This document shows, piece after piece, positions 34,601 through 43,177 of a stretch of DNA of 46,503 nucleotides (its first letter is position 1; the number at the start of each line of letters is the position of its first letter). The notes beneath the pieces are model-generated. The model had not been told where the DNA came from, ran no database searches, and worked only from the letters and a program-made list of their open reading frames with translations. Source of the DNA: DATKKM01 sp036741795 (GTDB lineage Bacteria; Chloroflexota; Dehalococcoidia; SM23-28-2; RBG-16-64-32); the NCBI GenBank assembly GCA_036741795.1, contig DAINRO010000009.1, positions 1 to 46,503 on the forward strand, given 5' to 3'. Made by a program: the position numbers and the translations under genes.

Positions 34601-37492
34601 GACAAAGTTGCCGTTTGAGGAGCTATCCAGCTCGATGCCGAAGATCGTGTTGCCGAGGTTGGCGCCGGCCGAGTTCGTGCCGATGTAGTTGCCGTAGACG
34701 AGGGCGCCGTCCGCGCCCTGAATGTCCAGGCCAACGAAGCCGTTGCCGGAAATTATGTTCCCTTCGCCTGCTCCGCTGCCGCCGAACGTACCAGCAGAGA
34801 ACATATCCTCCACCCGCACTCCCGCGCTACCATTTCCGAGGTCCACGGTGCCCGTTACGTCCGTGCCAATGTAATTTCCCTTCACAACGCTTCCCGTGGC
34901 ACCAGCGCCATCGATCCAGAGGCCCACGGCAGTGTTGGCGGAGATCACATTCCCCTCTCCAACGGACGCACCACCGACGATAGTGCCGCTGCTTCCGTCG
35001 ATGTAGATGCCCTCACCGGTGTTAGCCAGCGCCCCCGTCCCGGCGGCGTTGGTGCCGATCCTGTTGCCGCGAACGATGTTGTTCGGAGAGTCGCTTCCGC
35101 CCTCACCGATGCGGATGCCCTCCTGGTCGTTGCCGGAAATCACATTGCCCGCATTAGAGGTGCCGATCGTGTTGGCGGAGGCCCCGTAACCGACGCTCAC
35201 GCCGTGGGCCGCGTTCCCGCGATCGAGTGTTCCGGTGATGTCCGTGCCGAGATAGTTGTTGTAAACCGTGTTTCCGGTGGTGCCTGTGTCGTGCATTGCC
35301 ACGCCCCGGGTGTAGCCAGAGACGACGTTCCGCTTGTCGGTTGTCGGTCCGCCGATCTCGTTGAAGTCAGCCGACGTAATCATCCAGACGCCGACATCTC
35401 CCGTTGCCGTGATGTCCGTCGTGCCGGCCGCGTCCAGGCCCAGGATGTTGCCCCATACCTTGTTGGCGTCGGCAGTGTCATGCTGGATGGCGACACCGTA
35501 GGTATCTCCAGCGATGACGTTCCCGGGAGGGGTACCAGGCGTAACCGTCGCTCCGCCGATGAAATTCGCAGTCGCGCCATCGACGAAAACACCGGTGCCG
35601 CCGTTGGCGAGGGCTGCCGTGCCGGAGACATTTGTCCCGATGTAGTTGCCCTGTACGACTGTGCTGGTGGCACCAGCGATATGAATGCCCCGGCTCGAGT
35701 TGCCGGAGATAACGTTCCGATACGCGGCTGTTGTGCCACCGATGGTCGTAACCGTGGCGGTTGTTCCGACATAGACGCCGGTTGTGTTGGCCGATGACTG
35801 AGTCCCGGTAGCGTTCGTGCCGATGTAGTTTCCCCTGATGCTGGTGTTAGCAGCGTTCGAGCCGGTGATGTGGATCCCATTCAGATTGGCGGAGATAACA
35901 TTTCGTTCGGGCGCAGTCGTCCCCCCGATTATGTTGCCGTCAGCCCCAAACGAGATCTCGATGCCATCCGAACACCGCTTGATCTGAAGACCGTTGATTG
36001 TGTTGCCGTCGGCCCCAGATCCGGAGATCGTGAGGCAATCGAAAGCTCCGGTCACGCCGTCTACGGTTACGGCGGCGGCCCCATAGATGGCGTCACCGGC
36101 ATTGGTCAGCGCCGGAAGCGCAGAGCCCAAGGTGATGATGCCGCAGTTGGGATCTATGCAGTTCAGCACTTTCAAGTCGCCATTGGTCTCATCCCAATAA
36201 GCGACCTTGGGGCTGCCGCCGGACATCCTCAGAGACGTGAACTGGCCGACGCTGCCGGCTGTATCGGGCGAGACGACGGTGTTGCCTGCGGTACAGTTGG
36301 CGTTTCCGCAGCGCAGCATTTTCAGGTCATCGTTGGTGTTGTCGTAATAGCTGACAACCGGAAATCCGGAACCATCAAGACCCAGGAAAGTGTCAGTTCC
36401 TACATCTCCCGTGGTGTCCGGCGACGTGATGCTATCGCCTCCGGCTGCGCAGTTGACGTCGTTGCAGTGGAGCAGCTTCAGATTGCCATTGGTAGCATCG
36501 TAGTAGCTGACAACCGGGAAACCAGAGCTATCAAGCTTAAGCGATGTGAAGGTGCCGACCGCGCCAACGGTATCCGGGGCGTTGATGTTCTCCCCGCCTC
36601 CAGCGCAATTGACTTCGTTACAGTGCATCACCTTCAGGTCCCCGTTAGTGATGTCGTAGTAGCTGATCACTGGAAAGCCAGACCCATCGAGGGCTAGCGA
36701 GGTGCTTGCGCCGACCGAGCCAGTGGTGTCTGGCGAGGTGATGCTCTCGTTACTGCCGACACAGTTGGCATCGTTGCAGTGGAGCACCTTCAGGTTAGCG
36801 CCGGTGCTCTCCCAGTAACTGACGACCGGGAAACCACTACCGTCCAGCAGCAGGGAGGCGTAGTAGCCGACGGCAGAGGCTCCTGTGTCGACGGAACTGA
36901 TGGTGTCGCCGCCAGCGGCGCAATTGACGTCGTTGCAGTGCAGTATCTTCAGGTCAAATGTGGAAACGTCCTGGTAGGCGACTACGGGGAAACCGTTGGC
37001 ATCGAGCACGAGCGACGTATTCTCGCCTTCGGTTCCCGCGTCCGGTGAGGTGATGCTCTCGTCGCCACCTGCACAGTTGGCGTCATTGCAATGCATCACC
37101 TGGAGATCAAAGTTGGTGGCGTTGATATAGGTGACCACCGGAAACCCCGAGGAGTCCGTGGCAATTGACGTATATCTGCCGGTCACTCCAAGCGTATCGG
37201 GCGAGGTAGTGGAGTTTGTGAACACGCTGGGGGTAAACGTGATCGAATCCGTGCCGGCGTTTGCCACGGCGTTGTTGATAGAGCCTCGCAGCGAGCAGTC
37301 CCCTGCCGCCCCGGTGCATGCCGTCAGGTTGGCGTCGGAGGTCGTGTCGACGGTGTAAGCGGCTGCGAGGGCAGGTGGGCTATCGGTAAATATGAACAGT
37401 GCGGAAAGAACGATCAGCGCTCCCAGGACGAGCGACCGCAGCCGATGCAAGGAGGTTAGATGGCCGATGCCAGTGTGGTTTAGGTTCGTCAT
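31613..37492 (-). CDS. giant secreted protein: CSLREA-like, seven-repeat propeller, beta-helix, TSP3 (5' part)
   Basis: 1959 codons. ATG 37492 has AAGGGGGA about 7 bases upstream. A signal peptide ends in ALAAA, followed by a CSLREA-like segment (YTVDTTSD ... CSLRGSI). Seven repeats of about 52 residues (GFPVVSYYD.TNGDLKVLHCNDxNC; about 36140-37180) suggest a seven-bladed propeller. Next, right-handed beta-helix coils with GNYIGTN...GT, IGG and NVISGN motifs cover about 34440-36060. Then come a CARDB/Ig-like part and TSP3 calcium repeats. The frame loses sense after LFSSQFTEQPG near 31700; a missing G/C restores LDTCPLLADND in the next frame. Likely surface adhesion or polysaccharide interaction. 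Confidence 0.9.
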   Translation of the reverse strand: MTNLNHTGIGHLTSLHRLRSLVLGALIVLSALFIFTDSPPALAAAYTVDTTSDANLTACTGAAGDCSLRGSINNAVANAGTDSITFTPSVFTNSTTSPDTLGVTGRYTSIATDSSGFPVVTYINATNFDLQVMHCNDANCAGGDESITSPDAGTEGENTSLVLDANGFPVVAYQDVSTFDLKILHCNDVNCAAGGDTISSVDTGASAVGYYASLLLDGSGFPVVSYWESTGANLKVLHCNDANCVGSNESITSPDTTGSVGASTSLALDGSGFPVISYYDITNGDLKVMHCNEVNCAGGGENINAPDTVGAVGTFTSLKLDSSGFPVVSYYDATNGNLKLLHCNDVNCAAGGDSITSPDTTGDVGTDTFLGLDGSGFPVVSYYDNTNDDLKMLRCGNANCTAGNTVVSPDTAGSVGQFTSLRMSGGSPKVAYWDETNGDLKVLNCIDPNCGIITLGSALPALTNAGDAIYGAAAVTVDGVTGAFDCLTISGSGADGNTINGLQIKRCSDGIEISFGADGNIIGGTTAPERNVISANLNGIHITGSNAANTSIRGNYIGTNATGTQSSANTTGVYVGTTATVTTIGGTTAAYRNVISGNSSRGIHIAGATSTVVQGNYIGTNVSGTAALANGGTGVFVDGATANFIGGATVTPGTPPGNVIAGDTYGVAIQHDTADANKVWGNILGLDAAGTTDITATGDVGVWMITSADFNEIGGPTTDKRNVVSGYTRGVAMHDTGTTGNTVYNNYLGTDITGTLDRGNAAHGVSVGYGASANTIGTSNAGNVISGNDQEGIRIGEGGSDSPNNIVRGNRIGTNAAGTGALANTGEGIYIDGSSGTIVGGASVGEGNVISANTAVGLWIDGAGATGSVVKGNYIGTDVTGTVDLGNGSAGVRVEDMFSAGTFGGSGAGEGNIISGNGFVGLDIQGADGALVYGNYIGTNSAGANLGNTIFGIELDSSSNGNFVGGTAAGQGNTIAFNTTDGVVVYDGTATGNRIRGNSIYSNGELGIELHPNGVTANDAGDGDTGANDLENFPIVTAATYIGTTLTISGTLDNTNGAGHDIDVFLTDVADASGNGEGKRFMGTTTATAPSGAWSLVLTSQPFPTNAFATATSTDQSPGNTSEFSAVFDTDFDNDGISSATDNCPLAHNPRQEDVDGDSVGDVCDSAVRNRFEATSSSIDTRFTTAPGQALPIQTRMIAPWDINPTSSTPIGGIVAEINYSYRFGDNCTSSTGDAQIPALQNASIDNSPSNLVNVGSFGGDDDSDGIINGVERYPRFLNGYLDRDRLSEIDNDGDGSIDEDTANGIDSDFDGKVDEDPVGTPIVPHARYYGGVGVDYVNVLVFEEVANSLYRVEVVWGNPLEYYDRYDRACGPFEFRMTIESTSADNPFSAPNEAGGVVLVTPGAGTKLFRFETVDNPDGDGDTVPNNIDNCPQVSNLNQADTDADEIGNSCEPTSGPCFGVSTVDCDGDSHTNWDDNCPTVSNAAQWEAEARNPLPFGWGYLHDANGDACDLNPLGFDLGNVLRINRYSDPVCIGTDADSDGWCAADDEASDNNASDTPEGGGGGGDTASCTNGVDDDLDGQTDFADAGCTDADGDRIINSVDVCPQAADPLQLDTEATSTGGDACGVLPNGERPYVAEMDAYPSRVNAHANIQGRIVEPAPRKLHETRGGYVELTDPGWVITPGASIPDGAIREAVSTVVGTTLAPSHTCNYPLPVTFTLVDASLNYGDVISTESGYGPLVADVSPANGLSDGAEKMPSFLTTAGILDDDGDGIADEDAADTLDNDGDGRTDEDRPALVRLFGQTYPPHAPHVLNVMVYAPVTNNNDGDGATNEDPVDGIDNDAPPDGRVDEDPAESYKAVFILGDPSTSPLVGSVSALCTPFEARRTRLAVTLDNPLTAAGGEGGLISLQNSATAGTSLFSSQFTEQPGSTLAPFSPTTTCRAAPTTQISTRGTHG
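31698..31700 (-). other. probable 1-base deletion splitting the giant gene
   Basis: Adding one C to the CCC run (plus strand) makes the minus-strand reading EQPG-LDTCPLLADNDLQGG, joining the 5' and 3' parts without a break. The flanking protein then matches the TSP3 style on both sides. No slippery heptamer is visible here. It may be an assembly error or a true inactivating mutation. Confidence 0.75.
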
Positions 37493-37512
37493 GGCGTCCC
37501 CCTTTGGCTGGC

Positions 37513-37538
37513 TTCATGAACCGAACTATTCATGAACC
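37513..37538 (-). promoter_or_regulatory. direct repeat of TTCATGAACC before the giant gene
   Basis: The 10-base word occurs at 37513-37522 and 37529-37538, spaced 16 bases apart, and each copy contains the palindrome TTCATGAA. It lies 20-46 bases before ATG 37492 and may be a regulator site. Confidence 0.4.
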
Positions 37539-37565
37539 ATAAATCAGGAATCAGGGCGTAAGCGC

Positions 37566-37581
37566 AGTGATCTGGATCACT
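37566..37581. promoter_or_regulatory. CRP/FNR-like operator candidate
   Basis: AGTGATC-TG-GATCACT is a perfect 7-bp inverted repeat. Its inner part reads GTGA-N6-TCAC, the core of CRP/FNR-family sites. It lies about 75-90 bases upstream of the giant gene start, a suitable place for an activator. No crp/fnr gene is in the window. Confidence 0.45.
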
Positions 37582-37855
37582 CTTGGGAAGGTCGGTCGGA
37601 ACGCGTCGGCCCATGTCTGGCTCAATCGTGTTCGATCGGCGCGCGGCAGCGCATGGGGCGAAATACCCATTCTCGGGGGAAAAGTCGGATCGGCGCCGTA
37701 CACTCAACACGCCGTGTGCACCCCCTTGATTCGATTGTCCAGCGGGAAGCCGGGACCACCGCAGTCCAGAAAGGTCGTACCCGGCTTCAGACAGGCGAAT
37801 TATACGCTATTTCTTACGTCAAATGCCTCGTTCGCCCAAATCGGGCACCATTCGT

Positions 37856-38614
37856 CTACTGGCCGGCGCGTGGTTGTGGAGCGACAATCTCCGCGTCAAC
37901 GTCGTTGATGTCGGAGTACTCATAAGCCAGCTCGACGTTCATGGCGCGACGCCCCCCCTCATACTCACCATCGCCCGCCAGTTCGAGCTTGCTAATGTAG
38001 CCGTCGGATGCTACCCAAATTGTGCCGTCATACTTGTCGACGACTGTCACGGCATCACCTGAGCTTCCGAGCGACGGCATGTCAGCGAGTGCAGTGGCCG
38101 GAAGATCCGATATCTCGTACCTGACACTCTTGATCCCGTTGACGTCCTCAGGCGTTCCCCCCATCGATGCAAGCTCGAGATCCGGCGCCAGAGCGTTGCA
38201 AGTGTCCGACGGGGGAAACGGTATGGGGCCTACGAGAGTTTCTCGTGCGATGTAGTCGCCCCCTCCGAATGCAACCCATGAAGAATCACCGATGTGTATG
38301 AATTGGGAGTGGCCCTCACTACCTGAGTCGTTGGTAATCAAATTTCCCTGCGCCGATTCGCCGCCATCGGTGAAGTCCGCCTCGACGTCCCAGGACACAG
38401 AAAACGGCGCAAGATCGTTCGGGTTGGGCGTCGCCTGGGCACCCGTTTCAGAGACCGTTAGGGCTGTTCGAGAGTCGATGTGGTATGAGTCGAATGCCGC
38501 CACAGAGTCGCATTCAAGGCGGTCGACGGCGGCGACGGATCCGCCATCGTCGCAAGCAGCGATTACCAGGGTGCCTATCACTAAGACGATAGTGGCCTTA
38601 AGCGTATTCATCAT
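37856..38614 (-). CDS. LppX/LolA-like lipoprotein
   Basis: 252 residues. A lipobox VIAAC follows a short hydrophobic start. The remainder is beta-rich with regular strands and the pattern VSWDVEADFTDGG, SSWVAFGGGDYI, VRYEISDLPA and GTIWVASDGYISKLEL, resembling the LppX/LprG or LolA-type half-barrel that carries lipids. Cys 35 and Cys in SDTCNAL may form a disulfide. Its start overlaps the upstream lipoprotein gene by 4 bases (ATGA). Family assignment is by pattern only. Confidence 0.7.
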   Translation of the reverse strand: MMNTLKATIVLVIGTLVIAACDDGGSVAAVDRLECDSVAAFDSYHIDSRTALTVSETGAQATPNPNDLAPFSVSWDVEADFTDGGESAQGNLITNDSGSEGHSQFIHIGDSSWVAFGGGDYIARETLVGPIPFPPSDTCNALAPDLELASMGGTPEDVNGIKSVRYEISDLPATALADMPSLGSSGDAVTVVDKYDGTIWVASDGYISKLELAGDGEYEGGRRAMNVELAYEYSDINDVDAEIVAPQPRAGQ

Positions 38615-39072
38615 GTGGGCCGGCTCATGGCGATCAATATCCAGGTCCTTTCCTGAAGCTTCCCTATCCCCACCTCACCCTCGTGGACGCCGTCCTCTGA
38701 TGTGAACCGGAAAAGCACCGACCCGGCTTTTGCCGTCTCCTCCATCAACTGCCATCCGGCCGAGTTGAGTTGTGCCCTGTAGTATTCCGCAACAGTGTCC
38801 ATATCATCCTGGGTTCTAAGGTCAATAGCGAAGCGATCGCTCACGGTATCCCCGCGCGCGATTTCGGCGCCCTGATAAATCGGGAAGTTCGCGGGAAAGT
38901 CTGAGGGCAGCCGTCCCTCCAGGTGCTCAAAGACTTCCCCCGATGGAACTCTCGACGTGGTGTCGATTCCCACTCCCCCAATTCCGGTGTCGCCATCCCC
39001 GGCGTCCTCGTCATTGCAAGCGGCGACCAACGACAGTAGCGTGATAATTGAAATGATAGTGAGGTTTTTCAC
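38611..39072 (-). CDS. small lipoprotein with PSDFP...YYRAQL...GW motif
   Basis: 153 residues: a signal with lipobox LVAAC, an acidic Gly-rich linker, then a globular domain with LPSDFPANFPIYQGAEI, VAEYYRAQLNSAGW and a closing strand RTWILIAMS. This layout recurs in Chloroflexota and Actinobacteria proteins of unknown function that often accompany other lipoproteins. It is translationally coupled to the LppX-like gene (4-base overlap) and divergent from the FG-GAP gene, with little room between. Confidence 0.75.
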   Translation of the reverse strand: MKNLTIISIITLLSLVAACNDEDAGDGDTGIGGVGIDTTSRVPSGEVFEHLEGRLPSDFPANFPIYQGAEIARGDTVSDRFAIDLRTQDDMDTVAEYYRAQLNSAGWQLMEETAKAGSVLFRFTSEDGVHEGEVGIGKLQERTWILIAMSRPT

Positions 39073-39180
39073 GACTACTTGCTGTTACGTGCCTGGCTTA
39101 CTAAAGGATTGCCGCAGACTTTGACACAGTATATTTCTCATGCCATACGCGGGCAACGGTGGGAGTCTATCCTCAATCAG

Positions 39181-40716
39181 TTGACAAAAAGGGGAGGGGT
39201 CGGGGCCTTCGTGGCCGTCCTCTCGCTGTGGCTCCTGATTGCGGCCGCTGGTTGTGGCGGCGAAGACCTGGAGTCCCGTGTCCAGGCTGCGCGAGACGCA
39301 TCCCACACAACTTTTGTTGGGTCGGACAGTGGTGACCACCTGGCGGCTGCGGTGGTGGGAGATTTCAACGGCGATGGTCGGTTGGACATGGCACTGGCGG
39401 CGACAGGCGGAGATGGTCCCGACGAGGCTCGCGAGGATGCGGGTGAGGTGGTAATCGTCACGGATGTAACCTCTGCAGAGTCCATCGTCGATCTAGCAGA
39501 CAGCGGTGCCAGAACCGGCCCCACGTTCTACGGCCCGTTCGCGGGGGCTGCACTCGGGCATGCCCTGGCGGCCGGCGATTTCAACGGCGATTCGATCGAC
39601 GATCTCGCTATGACCGCTCCCCTTGGTGTCGACCCGGCCACCGGGACCGAATCTCCGGGGATCGTATATGTGCACCTGGGATCGCAGAAGGAATCAAAGG
39701 ATCGCATAGACCTTTCAGTTGATCAGATGCCCGCTGACATCCGCGGAGCGAAGCCGGGTGACGGTGCCGGCCTGACTCTTCAATCGGCGGACTTCGACCG
39801 GGATAGATTGGACGACCTCCTCATCGGTGCTCACGTCGCTGACGGCGCCAGCAACCAGCGACCGGAATCGGGCGAGGCCTATGTCGTTGCCGGCAGTTCA
39901 CTGACCCCGACAATGGTGTTGCCAGCGGATGCCACGACGACCGTGCTGGGAGCCGCCACCGGTAACCACTTGTCGGAGGCAATGGGGTTGGGGGATTTCT
40001 CGGGCGACGGCACTCCTGACCTCGCTATCGCCGCGACGTTCGCGGAAGTGGATGGGGAAGAGAAGTCAGGGCTCACCTATGTCCTGGAAAGTCCACCCGC
40101 TGGTGGCGTGATCGACCTTGCCGAGGCGCCAGTCCTACTGTCAGTTGGCGGCGCCGAAGCCGGCGACCAGTTGGGCCATGCCATAGCAGGTGGTGACTGG
40201 GATGGCGATGGTGTTTCCGACCTCTGGCTTGGGGCAGTCAGTGCGGACGGGCCCGAGAATTCCGAGGATTTGGCCGGCGAGGCGCGACTATTCCTCATTC
40301 GGAGTGGAGGCGGGAACCTCCGGGCGGGTGACGAAACGGCAATAGTGCTAGGCCCCGGACCGCTGGCGCGATTGGGACGGAATGCGGCGTCCTCTCAATT
40401 CGGTGGCGGACCGGAGCTGGAACTGGCCATCGCTGCAACCGACGTGATGGACCGACGCGGTGAAGTCTACATCCTACCCGCGAACCAACCGCCGCCAGAG
40501 AGGGCGGATGATTCGCCCGTCGTTTATCGGGGCCACTCTGCAGATGACATACTTGGCCACGAGGCCTTTGGGAGTCCTTCCCTCAGCGGGTACGACCTTG
40601 ACGGTGACGATATATCAGAACTCATTGTCGCTGCTCCGGGGAGTGACGGCAGCGGCAGGGAGCGTACAGACTGCGGGGAAATCTACTTGATTTCGCCTGA
40701 CTTCATTGCGAAGTAG
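39181..40716 (+). CDS. FG-GAP (integrin-alpha-like) seven-bladed propeller lipoprotein
   Basis: About 511 residues from TTG 39181, where MTKRGGVGAF starts a normal signal peptide ending in the lipobox IAAAGC; the open frame extends back to 39079 but that would give an odd 34-residue prefix and leave only 6 bases to the divergent gene. Seven FG-GAP repeats are visible, for example VGDFNGDGRLDMALAA, AGDFNGDSIDDLAMTAP, LGDFSGDGTPDLAIAA and YDLDGDDISELIVAAP. The Asp-rich loops bind calcium in known relatives. Its end overlaps the following convergent gene by 14 bases. Confidence 0.87.
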   Translation: MTKRGGVGAFVAVLSLWLLIAAAGCGGEDLESRVQAARDASHTTFVGSDSGDHLAAAVVGDFNGDGRLDMALAATGGDGPDEAREDAGEVVIVTDVTSAESIVDLADSGARTGPTFYGPFAGAALGHALAAGDFNGDSIDDLAMTAPLGVDPATGTESPGIVYVHLGSQKESKDRIDLSVDQMPADIRGAKPGDGAGLTLQSADFDRDRLDDLLIGAHVADGASNQRPESGEAYVVAGSSLTPTMVLPADATTTVLGAATGNHLSEAMGLGDFSGDGTPDLAIAATFAEVDGEEKSGLTYVLESPPAGGVIDLAEAPVLLSVGGAEAGDQLGHAIAGGDWDGDGVSDLWLGAVSADGPENSEDLAGEARLFLIRSGGGNLRAGDETAIVLGPGPLARLGRNAASSQFGGGPELELAIAATDVMDRRGEVYILPANQPPPERADDSPVVYRGHSADDILGHEAFGSPSLSGYDLDGDDISELIVAAPGSDGSGRERTDCGEIYLISPDFIAK

Positions 40717-41677
40717 GTGGCGACCAGGCCGGCTCCAGATCGGGGTAGTCGTTGTTAGTCAATTTTCGAAGGTCTGTACCGTTTTTTCTGATCGCATATA
40801 TTTCAGCATCGCCGTCTGAAGCACTCACGAATGCGATCCATTCGCCATCTGGTGACCAGGTGGGGTAGCTCTCGGAGTCTTCCGTCGCAAAGAGTGGAAG
40901 AGGGTTACGGCCTTCGGCGCTAACGAGATAGATGTCGTCGTGAGTCTGATCCTGCGGCTGACGGGAGTAGGCGATCGTGGTCCCATCGGGTGAGAGCGAA
41001 GGGTAAAAGGACATTACATCTCTTTCGCTCAAGATCGGCGTGATCGCGGTTTCGTCCGTATTGACGGTGCATAGCTCAAGTGCTTCCCCCTCCCCCCATG
41101 CTCCTCGAAACAGAACTGTGTCGTTGTCTATCCAACCTCCCGGAAAGCCCCCGCCACAGTGTGTTTCGGGAGGCGAAGGGTGAATGGACCGGAGCAGCGG
41201 ATAGAAGTCAGGACCTGCCACATCGGCCACCCACAGATAGCCAACGTCGTCTGCCAGGAACGAGTAGTACGCGAGCTGCGAGCCATCCGGCGACCACCGC
41301 GGGCCACCCTGGATCTCGGCGCCGGGTAGAAACGGCACCTGGTCGGCTCCGGTGGCTGACATCAGGTAGATGTTTTTTGATCCGCCGCGGCTTGATTGAA
41401 ATGCCAATCTGGCACCATCTGGGGACCACGCCGGTTCACGATCTTCGGTCGGATCTATGGTCAACCGCGTTTCAGACCCGTCACTCGCATTTAGAACATA
41501 GATATCCCAGCCATTGCCGCGATCGGAAGCAAACGCGATGCTTCCGGGCATGTCGCTGGACGGCGGACCTGGAGACGAAATCACGTCACTCTGGCTGTCG
41601 GCGCCTTCGGAATCGCAACTCGATGCACCGAATAGCAGAAGGGCGCCAAATGCCAAAGGCAACAAATACTTCGTCAT
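40703..41677 (-). CDS. PD40 (TolB-like) beta-propeller lipoprotein
   Basis: 324 residues. Lipobox FGASSC, Ser/Pro linker, then PD40 repeats PAWSPDGARLAF, PRWSPDGSQLAY, PSLSPDGTTIAY, PTWSPDGEWIAF and a last incomplete PAWSPP. One blade region (about 170-210) has lost the motif. It resembles the two TolB-like proteins at 4-7 kb and could be a paralogue. Convergent with the FG-GAP gene. Confidence 0.9.
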   Translation of the reverse strand: MTKYLLPLAFGALLLFGASSCDSEGADSQSDVISSPGPPSSDMPGSIAFASDRGNGWDIYVLNASDGSETRLTIDPTEDREPAWSPDGARLAFQSSRGGSKNIYLMSATGADQVPFLPGAEIQGGPRWSPDGSQLAYYSFLADDVGYLWVADVAGPDFYPLLRSIHPSPPETHCGGGFPGGWIDNDTVLFRGAWGEGEALELCTVNTDETAITPILSERDVMSFYPSLSPDGTTIAYSRQPQDQTHDDIYLVSAEGRNPLPLFATEDSESYPTWSPDGEWIAFVSASDGDAEIYAIRKNGTDLRKLTNNDYPDLEPAWSPPTSQ

Positions 41678-41716
41678 TTTTTCAAGTCTCTACAGACGTT
41701 GTATCCCACGCAAGTG

Positions 41717-43177
41717 CTAAAGCTCAACGATGTATACGGCGCCCCTATCGGCGATGGACGCACTACTGACCCTGGAGGAAGCCAGCAGCGCCAACTCAAC
41801 GCGGCCATCGCCGTCGTAGTCCCCAACCGAAACGGCCACGCCCAAACCGGAACCTGGCTTCCCCGTCAGGACTCTCGATCCGTCCGGCGGGACGGCGAGG
41901 TCGATTTCGCCGGAGGTGGCTGCTTCGACCAGAAACACTGCTCCAGCCTCACTATCCGCGAGCGGCGAGCCGAAGATGAGCAGACTTTCTTCGTCAAGGA
42001 TCACGGAAGCGGCAGCGCCGGGGAAAAACTCTCCCGCAGCCGATCCAGCATAGGTGGCGCTCCCGTACCTTGCGACCCCACATCCGGGGCGGTCGGTGAG
42101 GCCTTCGTTTGGCGCAGCCACCAGCAGCGAGCCAGTACCTTCAACAGCCACGGCGAGATCTCCCGCGCGACCGCCTTCAACATGACCATTCAGGCTCTCG
42201 CTCGCCTGATCGACTGTGGTAGGGCTCGATAAACCTCCGCCATCGAAAATGAATGCTGCTCCACCGTCGGCGGGGCCACCCGCGGGATCGAACCCTGGCG
42301 CACCTACGACGATGTACCCCATTGAGTCACCATTCACGTTGCCGATGTCCACGGATGCGCCAAATTGATCGAATTCCGATGCGCCACGCAGGAGGAGGTC
42401 CTCATCTCCTTCACTCACCCTGATGGTGCCACCAATGCCTTCTCCGCCATAGATGGCGTAGACCTCGCCTACCGTCGTTCTCGGTCCACCTACCGGGCTT
42501 CCTGCCAACCTTCCCGCGAAAGGCGCCCCGGCGACCAGGTCGTCAATTCCATCACCGTTAACGTCTCCAAGAGCAAGTGCAGAGCCCAGCTGGCTAAAAC
42601 CTTCGGCGGGCTGCACCACGATGTCGAATTCCCGTTCTGCGATGTCAAGGATACCGGATGTGTCAGAGCCACCGAAGACCACGTACACCTCGCCCATATC
42701 GGTCCGGACCTCCGGGATACCATTCGACCCGATTGCGCCGACTATGATGTCATCGGCGCCGTCTGAATTCAGGTCTCCGGCACCAACTGAGAATCCCAGG
42801 TTGTCCCCGGCAACCGCACCCATGATTGTAAGTAGGGCCTCAGAAGAGGCACTCGATTCTCCAGCTGCAAGCGTCCCTTCCAATACATAGGCGGCTCCCG
42901 CGTCCTGGCGATCGCCTGCGAGACCGTCCGCACCAGGAACGCCAACGACCAGGTCGTCGACACCATCGGCATTGAAATCCCCTGTTGCCAATCTGCCGCC
43001 ATGACCAAGCGCGTCTGCAGAGCCTGCAGGCAGCGTGAGGATACTGGTCGCTGATTCCTCGACCGCACCACTTTCACCGGAAGGCTGGATATCCCCGGGT
43101 GTGGAGGATGATGAGCACGCGGCGAACAGGACGCCTATGCCTGCAACCAAGAGGTTGCAGGCGCGGGCCTGGTTCAC
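41717..43177 (-). CDS. FG-GAP repeat propeller lipoprotein
   Basis: 486 residues from GTG 43177, which overlaps the stop of the upstream gene as GTGA. Lipobox LFAAC followed by a Ser-rich linker. About seven FG-GAP blades: TGDFNADGVDDLVVGVP, AGDLNSDGADDIIVGA, LGDVNGDGIDDLVAGAP, IGNVNGDSMGYIVVGAP, two weak blades lacking the Asp loop, and VGDYDGDGRVELALLA. It parallels the other FG-GAP lipoprotein 1 kb away. A hairpin (CTGCAACC/GGTTGCAG, 43141-43160) lies early in the coding sequence. Confidence 0.9.
   Translation of the reverse strand: MNQARACNLLVAGIGVLFAACSSSSTPGDIQPSGESGAVEESATSILTLPAGSADALGHGGRLATGDFNADGVDDLVVGVPGADGLAGDRQDAGAAYVLEGTLAAGESSASSEALLTIMGAVAGDNLGFSVGAGDLNSDGADDIIVGAIGSNGIPEVRTDMGEVYVVFGGSDTSGILDIAEREFDIVVQPAEGFSQLGSALALGDVNGDGIDDLVAGAPFAGRLAGSPVGGPRTTVGEVYAIYGGEGIGGTIRVSEGDEDLLLRGASEFDQFGASVDIGNVNGDSMGYIVVGAPGFDPAGGPADGGAAFIFDGGGLSSPTTVDQASESLNGHVEGGRAGDLAVAVEGTGSLLVAAPNEGLTDRPGCGVARYGSATYAGSAAGEFFPGAAASVILDEESLLIFGSPLADSEAGAVFLVEAATSGEIDLAVPPDGSRVLTGKPGSGLGVAVSVGDYDGDGRVELALLASSRVSSASIADRGAVYIVEL

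Larger units (their letters stand above)
37493..37855. other. 363-base intergenic region upstream of the giant gene
   Basis: No convincing gene: plus-strand frames here have unlikely composition. It holds the giant gene's leader with the direct repeats and CRP-like site listed separately, and an inverted repeat AAGCCGGG (37747-37754) / CCCGGCTT (37780-37787) with a 25-base loop. The latter may mark the end of the minus-strand lipoprotein operon, but no U-run follows. Confidence 0.5.

Noticed and set aside
37567..37908. 113-codon plus-strand frame upstream of the lipoprotein genes
   Set aside because: Low-complexity, basic composition with no domain, and it overlaps a regulatory region and the 3' end of the LppX-like gene.
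39079..39180. Extended N-terminus of the FG-GAP lipoprotein
   Set aside because: It would push the signal peptide 34 residues inward and leave only 6 bases to the divergent gene.
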